A stretch of DNA of 64,000 nucleotides from Sulfurimicrobium sp. (GCA_030652035.1 JAUSBJ010000035.1:248001-312000), one strand, 5' to 3'; counted from the stretch's first letter, positions 27,125 through 37,228 are shown. Numbers and translations: made by a program. The notes: a model not told the origin generated them from the letters alone.

Positions 27125-29407
27125 TCAGTTGTCTGCGTAAGGGGTGTAAGCGGGCACGGGCGGGTTCTTGAGGCCGATCCCCTGAAATCCCCGCACACCC
27201 ACCCTGTTGCGCCATTTTTCAATTCCGCGGGTGATGAGCAAATCGGAAAAACGCCGCTGCGACCCGCTGAATTCGCCCGCAGCTTCCGACCACTGCTTCC
27301 AGTCGGTGAACAGTTCAGCAGTCAGCGACTTGGCGTTGGGCTCGCGCACGCAACACTCATCCAGCCAGCGGCCCAGTGCATCCTCGGCTTCGAAGTACTC
27401 CTCAGTTGCCTCCACGACCCGCTGGGGAGGATCGAGCCGCCCCAGGCGTTGCCAGTCGAGACAGCCCTGCACCGCCCAAGCCAAGATGCCGTCACGCTCG
27501 GCCAGCAATTTCTGCTGGAGATGCTTGTCGCGGCGATCGGGCGGCACGGTGATCGTGAACGGGATCAGATGCAGGCGCCGCTTCATCGCCTCGTCAATGT
27601 TGCGAATGGCCGGCTTGTGGTTGCCCGCCACGAACAACTTGAACTGCGGGAAGAACTCGAAGAAGTCCTGGCGCATAAAACGCGCGGAAATCTTGTCGCC
27701 CCCGGTCAGGTTCTTGACCTTCGATTCGGCCCAGCGTCGCCCCTGCTCAGTTTCGATGGCTGCCACGAAGCGTGCGCCGCGCAGGCCCGCCATATCGGTC
27801 GGATGCCGGTCTGTGCGCGTTTCCATGAAGGTATCCATCGGTGCGTTGGTCGCGTAGTCCCCTAGGATGGTGGCCAACGTGTTCACGAACACCGACTTGC
27901 CGTTCGCGCCTGTGCCGTACAGAAAGAACAGCGCATGCTCTCGCGTCGAGCCGGTGAGTGCGTAACCGACCATTCGCTGCAAGTAGCTCTGCAACTCTTT
28001 GTCACCACCCGTGACCTCGTCGAGGAATTGACGCCAGATCGGGCAGTCACCCCCGGGCGTAGCCGTGGTGATTTTCGTCATCCGATCAGCGCGGTCATGT
28101 GGACGCTGCCTGCCGGTCTTGAGATCGACCACGCCGCCCGGGGCGTTGAGCAGCCAGGGGTCGGCATCCCACTCTTCGGTGGTGGCGGCATGCCTGCGAT
28201 CCGCTCGTGCCAACCGTTCCACGCCGCCGACCGTGCTCGAACTCGCAAGCTTGGCGGCCACCTTGGGATTCTCGGCACGCACGGCGGCATGCCGGCAAAC
28301 GCTGCGGATCAGGTCAGTGGCGGCCAGCGTGTCTTCGGTGCGCCAGCGATTGCCATCCCACACCAGCCAGCGGCCCCAGGTCGATACGTAGCGCCAGTCG
28401 CGGTGGTAGCGTCGGGTGAAGGCCAGCGCCAGCGCATCCTCCGTACCCCAGACCGACTCGTCGCTGCTGGCCACAGGATCAGCATCAACGGTGATGTCGT
28501 GCATTTGCAGGCTCGGGCCATGAGCGAGAAATGCCGCTACGTCAAAGCCCTCGGCGATGGCATCTGCAGCATCCCACCCCTCGGTTGCCTCCTCTGGCGG
28601 GTACAGGATGTAGCATGACTTCGCGCCCACCGACAGGATGGCCTGCGCTGCCTGCGTCGCATAGTCCCAGCCCGGCTTGTCGCGGTCAGGCCAGATCAGC
28701 ACGTACTTGCCGGCCAACGGCGACCAGTTGGTTTTCTCCACCGGAGCATTCGCGCCGTGCATCGCCGTCGTGGCAGTGACGCCCGCATCAATGAGCGCCT
28801 GCGCGCATTTCTCGCCCTCGACTAGCACAGCCTGACTTGCCGAAGCCAGGCCCGGCTGGTTGTAAAGCGGGCGCGGATCGGGCGGAGTCATCTTTCGACG
28901 TTTGGCATCCCACGGCCGGAATTCCTTCTTGCGACCGGGTGGGTCGTAGCGGTAAACAACTGCGATCAGGCTACCGGCCGCGTCGAAGTAGTCCCATTTC
29001 GCCGTTGCTGGACCGAGGTCATCGACGGGTGGCTCCTTCTTTGCCTTGCGGGAGGGCGTCGACGGTACTTGCCCAAGCAGATCTGCCGCGTGCTGAAGCA
29101 CACGCAGAAAATCGGTCTGCACATTGGCGCCCAAGTGGGCCGCGATGAGATCGAAGATGTCACCGCCATCACCGGTCGCACGATCGGTCCACAGTCCGGC
29201 CTTCTCACCATCGAGAACGACCTCGAGGCTATCGCCTGGGCTGCCAAGCACATCGCCGATGAGGAATTTCCCTTTGCGCTTCTTGCCTGCCGGGAACAGT
29301 GTGGCCAGGACCGATTCCAGTCGAGCGACGAGATCGGTCCGTAACGACTCACGTGTCACCCCACCGTCCTGTGGCAACTCAACAGGAGCATCGTTGAAAT
29401 CAAGCAT
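27125..29407 (-). CDS. Phage primase/helicase (toprim plus D5/P4-like helicase)
   Basis: Start at MLDFNDAPVELP; TOPRIM-like VLVEGEKCAQALIDAG; helicase GTGANGKSVFVNTLATILGDYA; VAGNHKPAIRNIDEAMKRRLHLIPF. Confidence 0.92.
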   Translation of the reverse strand: MLDFNDAPVELPQDGGVTRESLRTDLVARLESVLATLFPAGKKRKGKFLIGDVLGSPGDSLEVVLDGEKAGLWTDRATGDGGDIFDLIAAHLGANVQTDFLRVLQHAADLLGQVPSTPSRKAKKEPPVDDLGPATAKWDYFDAAGSLIAVVYRYDPPGRKKEFRPWDAKRRKMTPPDPRPLYNQPGLASASQAVLVEGEKCAQALIDAGVTATTAMHGANAPVEKTNWSPLAGKYVLIWPDRDKPGWDYATQAAQAILSVGAKSCYILYPPEEATEGWDAADAIAEGFDVAAFLAHGPSLQMHDITVDADPVASSDESVWGTEDALALAFTRRYHRDWRYVSTWGRWLVWDGNRWRTEDTLAATDLIRSVCRHAAVRAENPKVAAKLASSSTVGGVERLARADRRHAATTEEWDADPWLLNAPGGVVDLKTGRQRPHDRADRMTKITTATPGGDCPIWRQFLDEVTGGDKELQSYLQRMVGYALTGSTREHALFFLYGTGANGKSVFVNTLATILGDYATNAPMDTFMETRTDRHPTDMAGLRGARFVAAIETEQGRRWAESKVKNLTGGDKISARFMRQDFFEFFPQFKLFVAGNHKPAIRNIDEAMKRRLHLIPFTITVPPDRRDKHLQQKLLAERDGILAWAVQGCLDWQRLGRLDPPQRVVEATEEYFEAEDALGRWLDECCVREPNAKSLTAELFTDWKQWSEAAGEFSGSQRRFSDLLITRGIEKWRNRVGVRGFQGIGLKNPPVPAYTPYADN

Positions 29408-29615
29408 TCGACGCGCTCCCCTGTACCAACATCCAAGCTTCCAACTCCTGCAATTTAAAGCGCACGAGCTTGCCGACCCGGTAATGCGGTATGCCAAGTC
29501 GCTGACGCTCCTTGGGATGGGTGAGCAAGTACCTCGGCAGATTCAGGCAATGGGCAGCCTCGCTTGCATCAACTAAGCACTCACCAAGCACATCGGTGAT
29601 GGATGAAGGGTTCAT
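29400..29615 (-). CDS. Small excisionase/MerR-like HTH protein
   Basis: MNPSSITDVLGECLVDASEAAHCLNLPRYLLTHPKERQRLGIPHYRVGKLVRFKLQELEAWM. Confidence 0.65.
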   Translation of the reverse strand: MNPSSITDVLGECLVDASEAAHCLNLPRYLLTHPKERQRLGIPHYRVGKLVRFKLQELEAWMLVQGSASNA

Positions 29616-30349
29616 GGTGTATTCCTCCAGCACCGGTCCTGCCATGCGCACATCCGGCACTCAAAGTGAGTGGATTCGAGAAAGCTGCGTGGCAGCAACT
29701 CGCCGGCATCCGTGGCCGAAATCACCTTCAGCGCTCGGTCGGACATGCGCTGGGCCAGTGCCGCATCAAACGGCACCAGTTCGGTGTAGATCTCCATGGT
29801 GTCGGCATTGATGGCCGTGAAGATTGCCGGCTGTTCATGCAACTCCAGATAGGCCTGATAGATCGCCACCTGCGCGGCGTAGATCGGCTTGGCCACGGCC
29901 AGCCGGTTCTTTTCCAGGTCACGCCACGACTTCGAGCCGAGGCACTTGCATTCCCAGAGAGCTGGGTAAGCAAAGCCCTCGGGGCCATCGACGATGACGC
30001 CGTCAATGTGACCCCGCAGGCGTCCGCCGACCGCAGAGAAACCGAACTGATCACCACTAGGTTTGCGGGTGCGCAGATCGAACCCTGCTGCCCGCAACCA
30101 CTCGACCATGCAGTCCTCCGTGACATGGCCGCGCGCGAAGATGCGTAACAAGCGCCCACCGGTTTCTCGACCGTGATCGACCGGCGCCTTGGCAAACTCG
30201 TACTGCAGGGCACGTTCGCATGACGCCCCAAGGCGCGAAGCACCTAGGTACTCTCGCTGCACTTCAGCGGAACGCACGCGCTGCATTCCGGTATCGACCA
30301 ATGCGGTGATCTGTCCAGAGATGCTGGAAGAAGAGTTGAAGTCCATCAT
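29612..30349 (-). CDS. PD-(D/E)XK nuclease, RecB/Cas4-like
   Basis: GHIDGVIV... LWECKCLG... and C-terminal cysteines FECRMCAWQDRC. Confidence 0.8.
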   Translation of the reverse strand: MMDFNSSSSISGQITALVDTGMQRVRSAEVQREYLGASRLGASCERALQYEFAKAPVDHGRETGGRLLRIFARGHVTEDCMVEWLRAAGFDLRTRKPSGDQFGFSAVGGRLRGHIDGVIVDGPEGFAYPALWECKCLGSKSWRDLEKNRLAVAKPIYAAQVAIYQAYLELHEQPAIFTAINADTMEIYTELVPFDAALAQRMSDRALKVISATDAGELLPRSFLESTHFECRMCAWQDRCWRNTP

Positions 30350-30840
30350 GACTTACCCCCCTTCCCGTCTTCCCACGGCAGGTCATCCTCCAGATCGGCG
30401 AACGGACTCGCCAGCGGATCGGGGGTAGGCGCCATGCCCCGCACCGGTGGGAATTTGGTCGCCTCGTGGTGCACGACCATCGCGTCGGTGTAGCATGTCA
30501 CGATGGCATCGATCACGCGCAGCGCCTCGGCTTCGGAGTAGTCACCGAGCGGCTTGGTGAACCCGATCGCGCCTGCGGCCTCGCCGAACGCTTTGAGGCA
30601 ACTTCGCATGGCGGCCAGCTCGACATCAGACGGATCGATCATAACGACCTCCCTGAAGTCCTTGCCGCCATCCTTGACGCGCAGCCAGTTGCCATACAGT
30701 GCGTGAAACGCGTCCTGACAGCGACGGGAGCAGAACACCCAGTCGATGGGGTAGCGCCGAGGGTTGCCTATGCGATGCCGGCTGTCGGAATAACCGAATC
30801 CCCTGGCCTGTCGCTTGCAGACCCAACACTTTCCGCTCAT
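30346..30840 (-). CDS. DUF6511-like zinc-ribbon phage protein
   Basis: MSGKCWVCKRQARGFGYSD...WVFCSRRCQDAFHALYG. Confidence 0.7.
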   Translation of the reverse strand: MSGKCWVCKRQARGFGYSDSRHRIGNPRRYPIDWVFCSRRCQDAFHALYGNWLRVKDGGKDFREVVMIDPSDVELAAMRSCLKAFGEAAGAIGFTKPLGDYSEAEALRVIDAIVTCYTDAMVVHHEATKFPPVRGMAPTPDPLASPFADLEDDLPWEDGKGGKS

Positions 30841-31049
30841 ACATGACCGCCTCCCGGCTGCAATCCACGCCGAGCACGGACGACATGCTCAGCGCAGAAG
30901 GCATCCAACTCGACATAGTCGTTCCGAATAGCGGTCGTACCGATACGCGCACCCTTCGGATGGCGGCAGCGAGCGATACGCAAGCCGCCAATGTTGCTGG
31001 CACTTGTTGGATCGAGATGATGGCAATTGCCACAACGTTTTCCGTTCAT
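30837..31049 (-). CDS. Small cysteine-rich phage protein
   Basis: MNGKRCGNCHHLDPTSASNIGGLRIARCRHP. Confidence 0.65.
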   Translation of the reverse strand: MNGKRCGNCHHLDPTSASNIGGLRIARCRHPKGARIGTTAIRNDYVELDAFCAEHVVRARRGLQPGGGHV

Positions 31050-31059
31050 GCGCATGCTC

Positions 31060-31680
31060 CTACTGTGCCCAGGCTGGCTTGCCAGTGGCAGCCGGACGCT
31101 GAGGAGTTGCATGGGACGGAGTCGCCTGCGCTGGCGCAGCGGAACTGCCGCCGCTCGGCGCCTTGGGCGCCATTCCCATCAGCGCCGCATAGTCCTTGTG
31201 ATCGGGTTCGACGGCCAGCTTGACCACGTTGCGGTTCTCGCCCTTGGCGTCCTTCTCGACATCCACGCGGGCCAGGAACTCGATGCCATCCAGGTCGGCG
31301 AAGCCGTTGATGCGCCGGACAGTGGCGGCTTGGGGTGAGTTGTCCTGAGGCGAGACATTGCGAGCGGAATTGAGGATGCCGCGAATCATGCTGCGGCCCA
31401 TCTGACCCCAGGCTGGCCCTTTCCGGGATTGCAGGCCAATGTTCGACCACATCTTGCGTTTGGCAAACGGGCCTTCCAGCACGACGAACTCGCAGGCGAG
31501 GTAGACGCTGCCGGTGTCGAAGCTCTCGGTGGCATAGCCCCCGGTCCAACCCTGAGCAGGATCGTCGTGACCACCCGGCTTGATCGTCATACGTACCTTG
31601 ACGAGCGCGCCCTTGGGGATGAGATCGAAACCCTGTTGCTGCTCTGCGTCGTTGAAGTCCTGCCATGTGTTCTGGTTCAT
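31060..31680 (-). CDS. Putative single-stranded DNA-binding-like protein
   Basis: Start MNQNTWQDFNDAEQQQ; beta-rich body, disordered A/P-rich tail, next to Sak4-like gene. Confidence 0.55.
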   Translation of the reverse strand: MNQNTWQDFNDAEQQQGFDLIPKGALVKVRMTIKPGGHDDPAQGWTGGYATESFDTGSVYLACEFVVLEGPFAKRKMWSNIGLQSRKGPAWGQMGRSMIRGILNSARNVSPQDNSPQAATVRRINGFADLDGIEFLARVDVEKDAKGENRNVVKLAVEPDHKDYAALMGMAPKAPSGGSSAAPAQATPSHATPQRPAATGKPAWAQ

Positions 31681-31726
31681 GTGTTTCTCCTTGAATTGGA
31701 TCAATGCGATGGATTGGCCTGCGGCC

Positions 31727-32530
31727 TCAGTTGCTCTGAGTGCCGAGGCATTTCTGGATGAGCTTGCCGAGATCCGGCTCCTCGATCGCGTCGAGGCGGC
31801 CACTACGGTCCTTGCTCGGGTAGCCGAAGGTGTTGTCGGCTCGGGTGACAAACCCCCGGTAGGTCGTGCCGTCGTCGGTCTTGAGAATGGCCAGGGTCAC
31901 GACCTCATCGAGGACACCCGGCAACTCCAATGCGGTCTTGCTGCCTTCCAGTTGCAGCTGGTAGTAGCGCCGGTTGAAGTCATCGGTCTTCTCCTCGAGG
32001 ATGGCGACGTAGATGACGTGTTTGTCCCGGACGTGTTGCAGGTGCGTGAGCGCCGTGATCATTTCCTGCCCCAGCAGGCCGTAAGCGCCCCGACTATCCG
32101 GCTTACCGTTCTTTTCGCTGAAGGCCTGCGGCTGGGTCTTGCACCAGGCGAAGCACAGGCGCGAGAGCACGGTCAGGCTGTCGACGAAGTAGGTGTCGTA
32201 TTTGGACAGTTGTGCCGGGTCGCCATACCGGGTGCAGACATGCTCGAAGTGGGCCTGCGAGAACGCCTGTTCGGCGGTGGCGGTCGGCAACGGGCCGGCG
32301 AGGAACACCACGAGATCGCGGAACTCTTGCCAAGTGCGCGGCCGCACGGTGTCGCACGGCCAGTCGCGCACCGAGAGATCACCAGCCTCGAGATCAACAA
32401 ACAGTGTGGAATCGGCCGGCAGGGTCTTGAGTTGGGTGGTCTTCCCTACGCCGGGGAAACCGACCAAGCCGACCTTGGCGCTATGCCGCTCGCGCATCCG
32501 TTCGTCGGCTGAAATGATGGGTAGAGACAT
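31727..32530 (-). CDS. Phage AAA ATPase, Sak4-like
   Basis: Walker A GFPGVGKTTQ, FVDLEAGD, TYFVDSLTVLSR. Confidence 0.8.
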   Translation of the reverse strand: MSLPIISADERMRERHSAKVGLVGFPGVGKTTQLKTLPADSTLFVDLEAGDLSVRDWPCDTVRPRTWQEFRDLVVFLAGPLPTATAEQAFSQAHFEHVCTRYGDPAQLSKYDTYFVDSLTVLSRLCFAWCKTQPQAFSEKNGKPDSRGAYGLLGQEMITALTHLQHVRDKHVIYVAILEEKTDDFNRRYYQLQLEGSKTALELPGVLDEVVTLAILKTDDGTTYRGFVTRADNTFGYPSKDRSGRLDAIEEPDLGKLIQKCLGTQSN

Positions 32531-33279
32531 TACGCGGCCTCCTTGAGCAGATCCGCGACTTCAGGCCGCCAGAGGATCTGGTAGCCGGAGTGCCCGTTGC
32601 GGGAGTACGGCAAGGCTTCGCCCCATGCCTGGCCGGCATCGGTCAGTTCCCACTCATCGCGGTCGTTACGACTCTGAAAACCCAGAGCCGACAGCCTGAG
32701 GTTGACCGCCCTGGCAGAAAGACCGATTTGCTCACCGAGCTTTGTCGGGTTCACTGCCGCCAGAGGATCGTTGCAGGCAGGCAATGCCCGGCGCATGGTC
32801 TCCACCGACAGACCGGTGTTCTCCTGGATGCAGGTGAGCGTTGCCGCCATGGCGATGCCTTGCTTGACACCGGGCACCTTGGCCACCGCCTCGCCAATCA
32901 TCAGGATGGCGGTGACGCGATCCTGGGTGGGCGCCGGCAATGCAGCCACGGAGCTGGGCAAGGCATAGGAACCAGTCTTGCGGATCGAGGGCAGCACCTC
33001 GTGGGTCACCCAGCGCTTGAAGCGCTTGGCTTCGGGCTTGCGGCTGCCGAGCACCAGGTTGAAGAGGCCGGACTCGTTGACCACGGTCATTTCCTGCTGC
33101 CCGCCAGGGGTGTGAATTGAACTCACATCCTTCTCGTCGTCGTCCAGGCGCTCAAGCGCCTTGCGATCGAGGTTCAGAGTGGACAGCAGGTCTGCAGCGA
33201 CGAACCTCGGCTCGCCGTCCTGGCCAATGACAACACGCACATCATGCGACTCGAAGTCGAAAGCGACGATCTGGTTCAT
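32530..33279 (-). CDS. BRO-N family antirepressor-like protein
   Basis: PRFVAADLLSTLNLD...VNESGLFNLVLGSRKPEAKRFKRWVTHEVLPSIRKTGSYA. Confidence 0.9.
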   Translation of the reverse strand: MNQIVAFDFESHDVRVVIGQDGEPRFVAADLLSTLNLDRKALERLDDDEKDVSSIHTPGGQQEMTVVNESGLFNLVLGSRKPEAKRFKRWVTHEVLPSIRKTGSYALPSSVAALPAPTQDRVTAILMIGEAVAKVPGVKQGIAMAATLTCIQENTGLSVETMRRALPACNDPLAAVNPTKLGEQIGLSARAVNLRLSALGFQSRNDRDEWELTDAGQAWGEALPYSRNGHSGYQILWRPEVADLLKEAA

Positions 33280-33566
33280 TTCGTCACCTCCACCGCGACT
33301 ACGCCCACCGTGTCCGAGCCGAGGCAGCCATTCTCACGGGCCAGTGTGTAGAGGCTGTCGAGCGCACTGCGACGGCGGTGGATGCTCGCGCTCTCGGCAT
33401 TGAGGGTCTGGATGGCGAAGGCTACTTCATCGAGAGTGGCGTCGAGCAGGGGCTTCTCCACCAAATTGCCGTAGCGATCCTGATAGCGAATCGCGGCGGT
33501 CAGGTGTTCGCCGGTATAGGCGCCGAGCTTGGCTTGCAGGGATTGATGCAGGGTTGGGGTTTTCAT
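33276..33566 (-). CDS. Hypothetical phage protein
   Basis: 96 aa, overlapping operon junctions. Confidence 0.6.
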   Translation of the reverse strand: MKTPTLHQSLQAKLGAYTGEHLTAAIRYQDRYGNLVEKPLLDATLDEVAFAIQTLNAESASIHRRRSALDSLYTLARENGCLGSDTVGVVAVEVTK

Positions 33567-34066
33567 TCGTGATCCTCCTGGACTAAGGCAATTCGGTAGT
33601 TGGTTTTGCCGGGTTTGACGGTGCGGGCCTTGGCGAACGTCTCCTTGAGGGTCGTCGGCCAGGCGTTGAAGCGGGTCTCTGAAATCGAGTAGTCGGTGTC
33701 GATGTAGTCGCCGACCTTGTCGCCGGCAGCGGCGATGCGCTGTGCGATCTCGGCCAGTTGTGGCTGATCCCAGACGACCTTTTTGGGAACGTCGACCGTG
33801 ATGCGCAGCGGCCCGTCAGAGAGATGGCAAACGCCGAAGTCCTTGCCGGAGTCCTGCCTGACTGCCATGGCCTGCTCGGAATAGCGCTGGTCGAGCGCAG
33901 CATGGAAGCGATCGAGCACGCCCTTGACCAGGGACTGCAGGGTCAGCAGATTGGTGTGTGCCTCCTGCAGTTGTGCCGGCGGTAGCGCGGCGATCTGCGC
34001 AATGCTCATTTCGGCCAACGGCATGGCCTGCGCGATGTCGACAGGTGAAGTGTGGGAAGTCATCAT
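33563..34066 (-). CDS. Hypothetical phage protein
   Basis: 167 aa, overlapping operon junctions. Confidence 0.65.
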   Translation of the reverse strand: MMTSHTSPVDIAQAMPLAEMSIAQIAALPPAQLQEAHTNLLTLQSLVKGVLDRFHAALDQRYSEQAMAVRQDSGKDFGVCHLSDGPLRITVDVPKKVVWDQPQLAEIAQRIAAAGDKVGDYIDTDYSISETRFNAWPTTLKETFAKARTVKPGKTNYRIALVQEDHE

Positions 34067-34341
34067 GCTTGCCCTCCTGACTTCGCCACGCGCTCGGAGG
34101 TCGAGTCGTGCAGCGCGCTATATTCGAAGTCGATGACGGCTTCGAGGGGATAGCTGACTCTTTTCGACAACTTGAGGTAGCGAGGTCCGCGACCTTCACT
34201 GCGCCAGCGCTGCAAAGTTTTGGGGCTGAGACCCCAACGCTGTGCGAGCTCGTTTTCGTTCAGGACCCGGCGGTCGCCAGGTGCCAGGCTGTTGATCGCC
34301 GGGTGGGACGACCGAGGGATGTTGCTTGCCGGTGTCGGCAT
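34063..34341 (-). CDS. HTH (MerR/excisionase-like) protein
   Basis: LNENELAQRWGLSPKTLQRWRSEGRGPRYLKLSKRVSYPLEAVIDFE. Confidence 0.8.
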   Translation of the reverse strand: MPTPASNIPRSSHPAINSLAPGDRRVLNENELAQRWGLSPKTLQRWRSEGRGPRYLKLSKRVSYPLEAVIDFEYSALHDSTSERVAKSGGQA

Positions 34342-34520
34342 ATAAACCTCCAATGACGTTGTTGAGGAACAGGTGTCATTGGAAAATTTCGGTGGCGAAC
34401 ATAAGAGGGACGGAATGGCGAACCACGAGGAAACTTCTGGTTCGCCATTGCCGGGATCGCAGAAGCAGAAACGGCGAGCACAGGGCTCGCCGTCGTGGCA
34501 GATTTGTTGGCGTCAGTGGT

Positions 34521-35006
34521 TCAGTTCGCGAACCCCAGCGCTTTGCGTTGCTCGCCCCAATCACGTGGCAGTTGGTCACGGCGGCCGCGCAAGGTGTGAA
34601 GATTCAGATCGCGGGGCTGGCGGCCGTCAAGGACGGACTCGATGATGTCCGGTGCCAGCGTGGTCAAGCGCAAAACTTCCGCCACCCAACCAGGCTCGAG
34701 CTTCAACGATCGGGCCAAGTCATTCGCGGTGGGATAGCGCCCCTCATCGAGCAATCGCTGCCAGTAGAAAGCTTTGCCCAACATCCTGATCATCGGCAGA
34801 TCGTGGCCACCGGCACCCAGCACCGAGTCGTCGCCGGTCGGCGGAATCATGACCTTGCGATTCTGTTTGCGACGGATGGTCAGCGGCACCACCGTTACCC
34901 GCTGTTGGCCGGTAGTGTAGTTGCGGGCATCGCCGACGATGTCGATACGAACCATCCGCAGCCGGGGATTGTCGGCCTTCATGGCCAGTTTGGCTTTTTG
35001 TCTCAT
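34521..35006 (-). CDS. Recombinase-associated hypothetical protein with HTH-like segment
   Basis: 161 aa; YPTANDLARSLKLEPGWVAEVLRLTTLAPDI; overlaps recombinase gene. Confidence 0.65.
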   Translation of the reverse strand: MRQKAKLAMKADNPRLRMVRIDIVGDARNYTTGQQRVTVVPLTIRRKQNRKVMIPPTGDDSVLGAGGHDLPMIRMLGKAFYWQRLLDEGRYPTANDLARSLKLEPGWVAEVLRLTTLAPDIIESVLDGRQPRDLNLHTLRGRRDQLPRDWGEQRKALGFAN

Positions 35007-36421
35007 GCGAACGCCTCCTCCGTGGATTCCTTCATCTCCTCGACCAAGGGGTGGGAGGCAATGTCAGTCCCCAGGCCGAGCCAACCATCTTCGCGCCATA
35101 GGATGTCCAGTCCTTGCCCATGCAGTTGGATGCGCTCGATCAGCAGTTGGGTGATGCGTTGCTGCTCGATCGGAAAAAGCTGTTCCCACACAGCGCCGAT
35201 GCGTTGCATGGCAATCACCACATGCGCTTCATCGATGCCGGCGCCTACAGGATGCTTCTGGCAGGAACGCCATGTGGCCACCAACATCTCTGGTGAGCGC
35301 AGAGCCAGGTGAATCTGCTCCAGAACGGCAGCCTCGATTTCGGCTGCGGGCAGCGCACCCATATCCGTAGCCCCTGGTTGCAGCGTGGCTCCGGCATTTC
35401 GCCGCTTGTGCAGGTAGGGCACGTAATAGCGGTAGAGGCGCCCGTTTTTCTTCTTGGTGAAATGGTGAATCATGCGCTGCCCATCGGGTGCAAACAACAG
35501 ACCCGCCAGCAATGCTGGGTGTTCGGTGCGATGCTCGCGCGGGCCCTGCTTCCGCCGTTCGATGAAAGCGTGGGCTGCATTCCAGATTTCTGGAGAAACG
35601 ATCGCTTGGTGCTGCCCCGGATAACTCTCGCCCTTGTGCACCATCTCGCCAAGGTAGATGCGGTTGCGCAGCATGGCGAACAAGTATTGCTGATCGATCG
35701 GTCGGCCATGGCGATGCAGACCACCCTGCGTAACCCAGGATTTCGTGGTCTGGCCCTCGATGGCAAGTTCGCGCACAAGCTGTGCCGCCGAACCATGCTC
35801 GGCATATCGGCAGAAGATGCCGCGCACCAGCTCGGCTTCGGCGGTATTGACGATCAGCTTTCGCTCGACGACGTCGTAGCCGAGTGGTGGCATACCGCCC
35901 ATCCACATGCCTCTGGCCTTGCTCGCGGCGATCTTGTCGCGGATACGCTCGCCAGTGACCTCGCGCTCGAACTGCGCGAAGGACAGCAGGATGTTGAGTG
36001 TGAGCCGCCCCATGGAGGTGGTGGTATTGAACTGCTGGGTGACAGAGACGAACGACACCCCGTTGCGGTCGAACACGTCGACCAGTTTGGCAAAGTCTGA
36101 CAAGGCTCGAGTTAAGCGATCGATTTTGTACACCACGACAATATCGACCTCGCCGGCCTCGATATCGGCCATGAGGCGTTTGAGGCCGGGACGATCCAAG
36201 TTGCCGCCGGAGTAACCGCCGTCGTCGTAGCCATCACCAACAGCAACCCAGCCTTCGTGACGCTGGCTGGCGACAAATGCCAAGCCGGCATCCCGCTGCG
36301 CTTCCAGGCTGTTGTACTCCTGGTCCAGTCCCTCGTCGGTGGACTTTCGCGTATAGATGGCGCAGCGTTTTTTGGGGACGATAGGCTGCGAAGGCGCCGC
36401 CATGGTGCGGTTCGCTCTCAT
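35003..36421 (-). CDS. Large serine recombinase
   Basis: Resolvase N-terminus (KRCAIYTRKSTDEG...YSGGNLDRPGLKRLMADIEAGEVDIVVVYKIDRLTR) plus recombinase domain. Confidence 0.95.
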   Translation of the reverse strand: MRANRTMAAPSQPIVPKKRCAIYTRKSTDEGLDQEYNSLEAQRDAGLAFVASQRHEGWVAVGDGYDDGGYSGGNLDRPGLKRLMADIEAGEVDIVVVYKIDRLTRALSDFAKLVDVFDRNGVSFVSVTQQFNTTTSMGRLTLNILLSFAQFEREVTGERIRDKIAASKARGMWMGGMPPLGYDVVERKLIVNTAEAELVRGIFCRYAEHGSAAQLVRELAIEGQTTKSWVTQGGLHRHGRPIDQQYLFAMLRNRIYLGEMVHKGESYPGQHQAIVSPEIWNAAHAFIERRKQGPREHRTEHPALLAGLLFAPDGQRMIHHFTKKKNGRLYRYYVPYLHKRRNAGATLQPGATDMGALPAAEIEAAVLEQIHLALRSPEMLVATWRSCQKHPVGAGIDEAHVVIAMQRIGAVWEQLFPIEQQRITQLLIERIQLHGQGLDILWREDGWLGLGTDIASHPLVEEMKESTEEAFA

Positions 36422-36888
36422 GGTGCCTCCTGCTTACTGCGCGCCTTGAGTCCGAAAAACAGCGGACCTGACCATGGGCATCCGGTGATCACCTTGGCCA
36501 GCGCCGTCAGGCTCGTGAAACGCTGCCCCCGGTATTCGAAGTCGCGCACGCCGCGCACCAGAACATGGTGTTCGACATCATCATAGATGCGCGTCAGGAT
36601 GGTGCCCGGCAGGAGGCGATCGGCTTCGCGTTGAAGATTCTTGGGCAGCACTCCGGTCTCGCCGATGCTCTCCAGTTTGCGCCGTACCGGTACCTTGAGA
36701 CCGCCGAAAGCCCGCTCCTGAAGTTTGTAAGCCAGTCGGCTCTCCAGCCAGGTACGGTGATGGTGATTCGGTCGCTGATCAAAGTGCTCGTCCCACATTG
36801 CCCAGATGCTGTCCATGGGCAACAGGGGAAGTTGAGCAATGCGAGCCGAGACTGTTGCTGTATCGGGCAGGGTTGCGTGTGTCGTCAT
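36418..36888 (-). CDS. DUF2924 family protein
   Basis: Start MTTHATLPDTATVSARIAQLP; LTRIYDDVEHHVLVRGVRDFEYRGQRFTSLTALAKVITG typical of DUF2924. Confidence 0.88.
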   Translation of the reverse strand: MTTHATLPDTATVSARIAQLPLLPMDSIWAMWDEHFDQRPNHHHRTWLESRLAYKLQERAFGGLKVPVRRKLESIGETGVLPKNLQREADRLLPGTILTRIYDDVEHHVLVRGVRDFEYRGQRFTSLTALAKVITGCPWSGPLFFGLKARSKQEAP

Positions 36889-37228
36889 GGGCGAACTCCT
36901 TCTTGCTGATTGGGGTTCGCATTCACGCGCTGTGGGTGGGAGAAGCCAAGGCAAACCGGCTCTCTAAGGGCAGATTTATCTGGATTGTCTGATGCTAAAT
37001 TTCTGGTGCGCAGTCGCAACAATGCGGCAGAGAGCAAGTCGGCGATTTCTTCGTGCGCGTGTCGGGGGCTTGGGGCACCCCGGTCGATGGAGATGAGTTC
37101 GATGTCGTGCATGATGGCAAGCGTTCCATGAGGTAACGCTGCTCATACTATGTACGAAGGCGACTCTGGGTAACGCGTTCTAGCGGGAGTGCGCGGAGGG
37201 AATCGCGAAAAAAATAGAAGGCTCTGGG

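Noticed and set aside
34326-35312. 328-aa plus-strand ORF
   Set aside because: Antisense to the recombinase-associated gene and the recombinase; no recognisable domain
1-36888. Phage lysis cassette (holin/endolysin/spanin)
   Set aside because: No candidate seen; probably left of the window, so not reported
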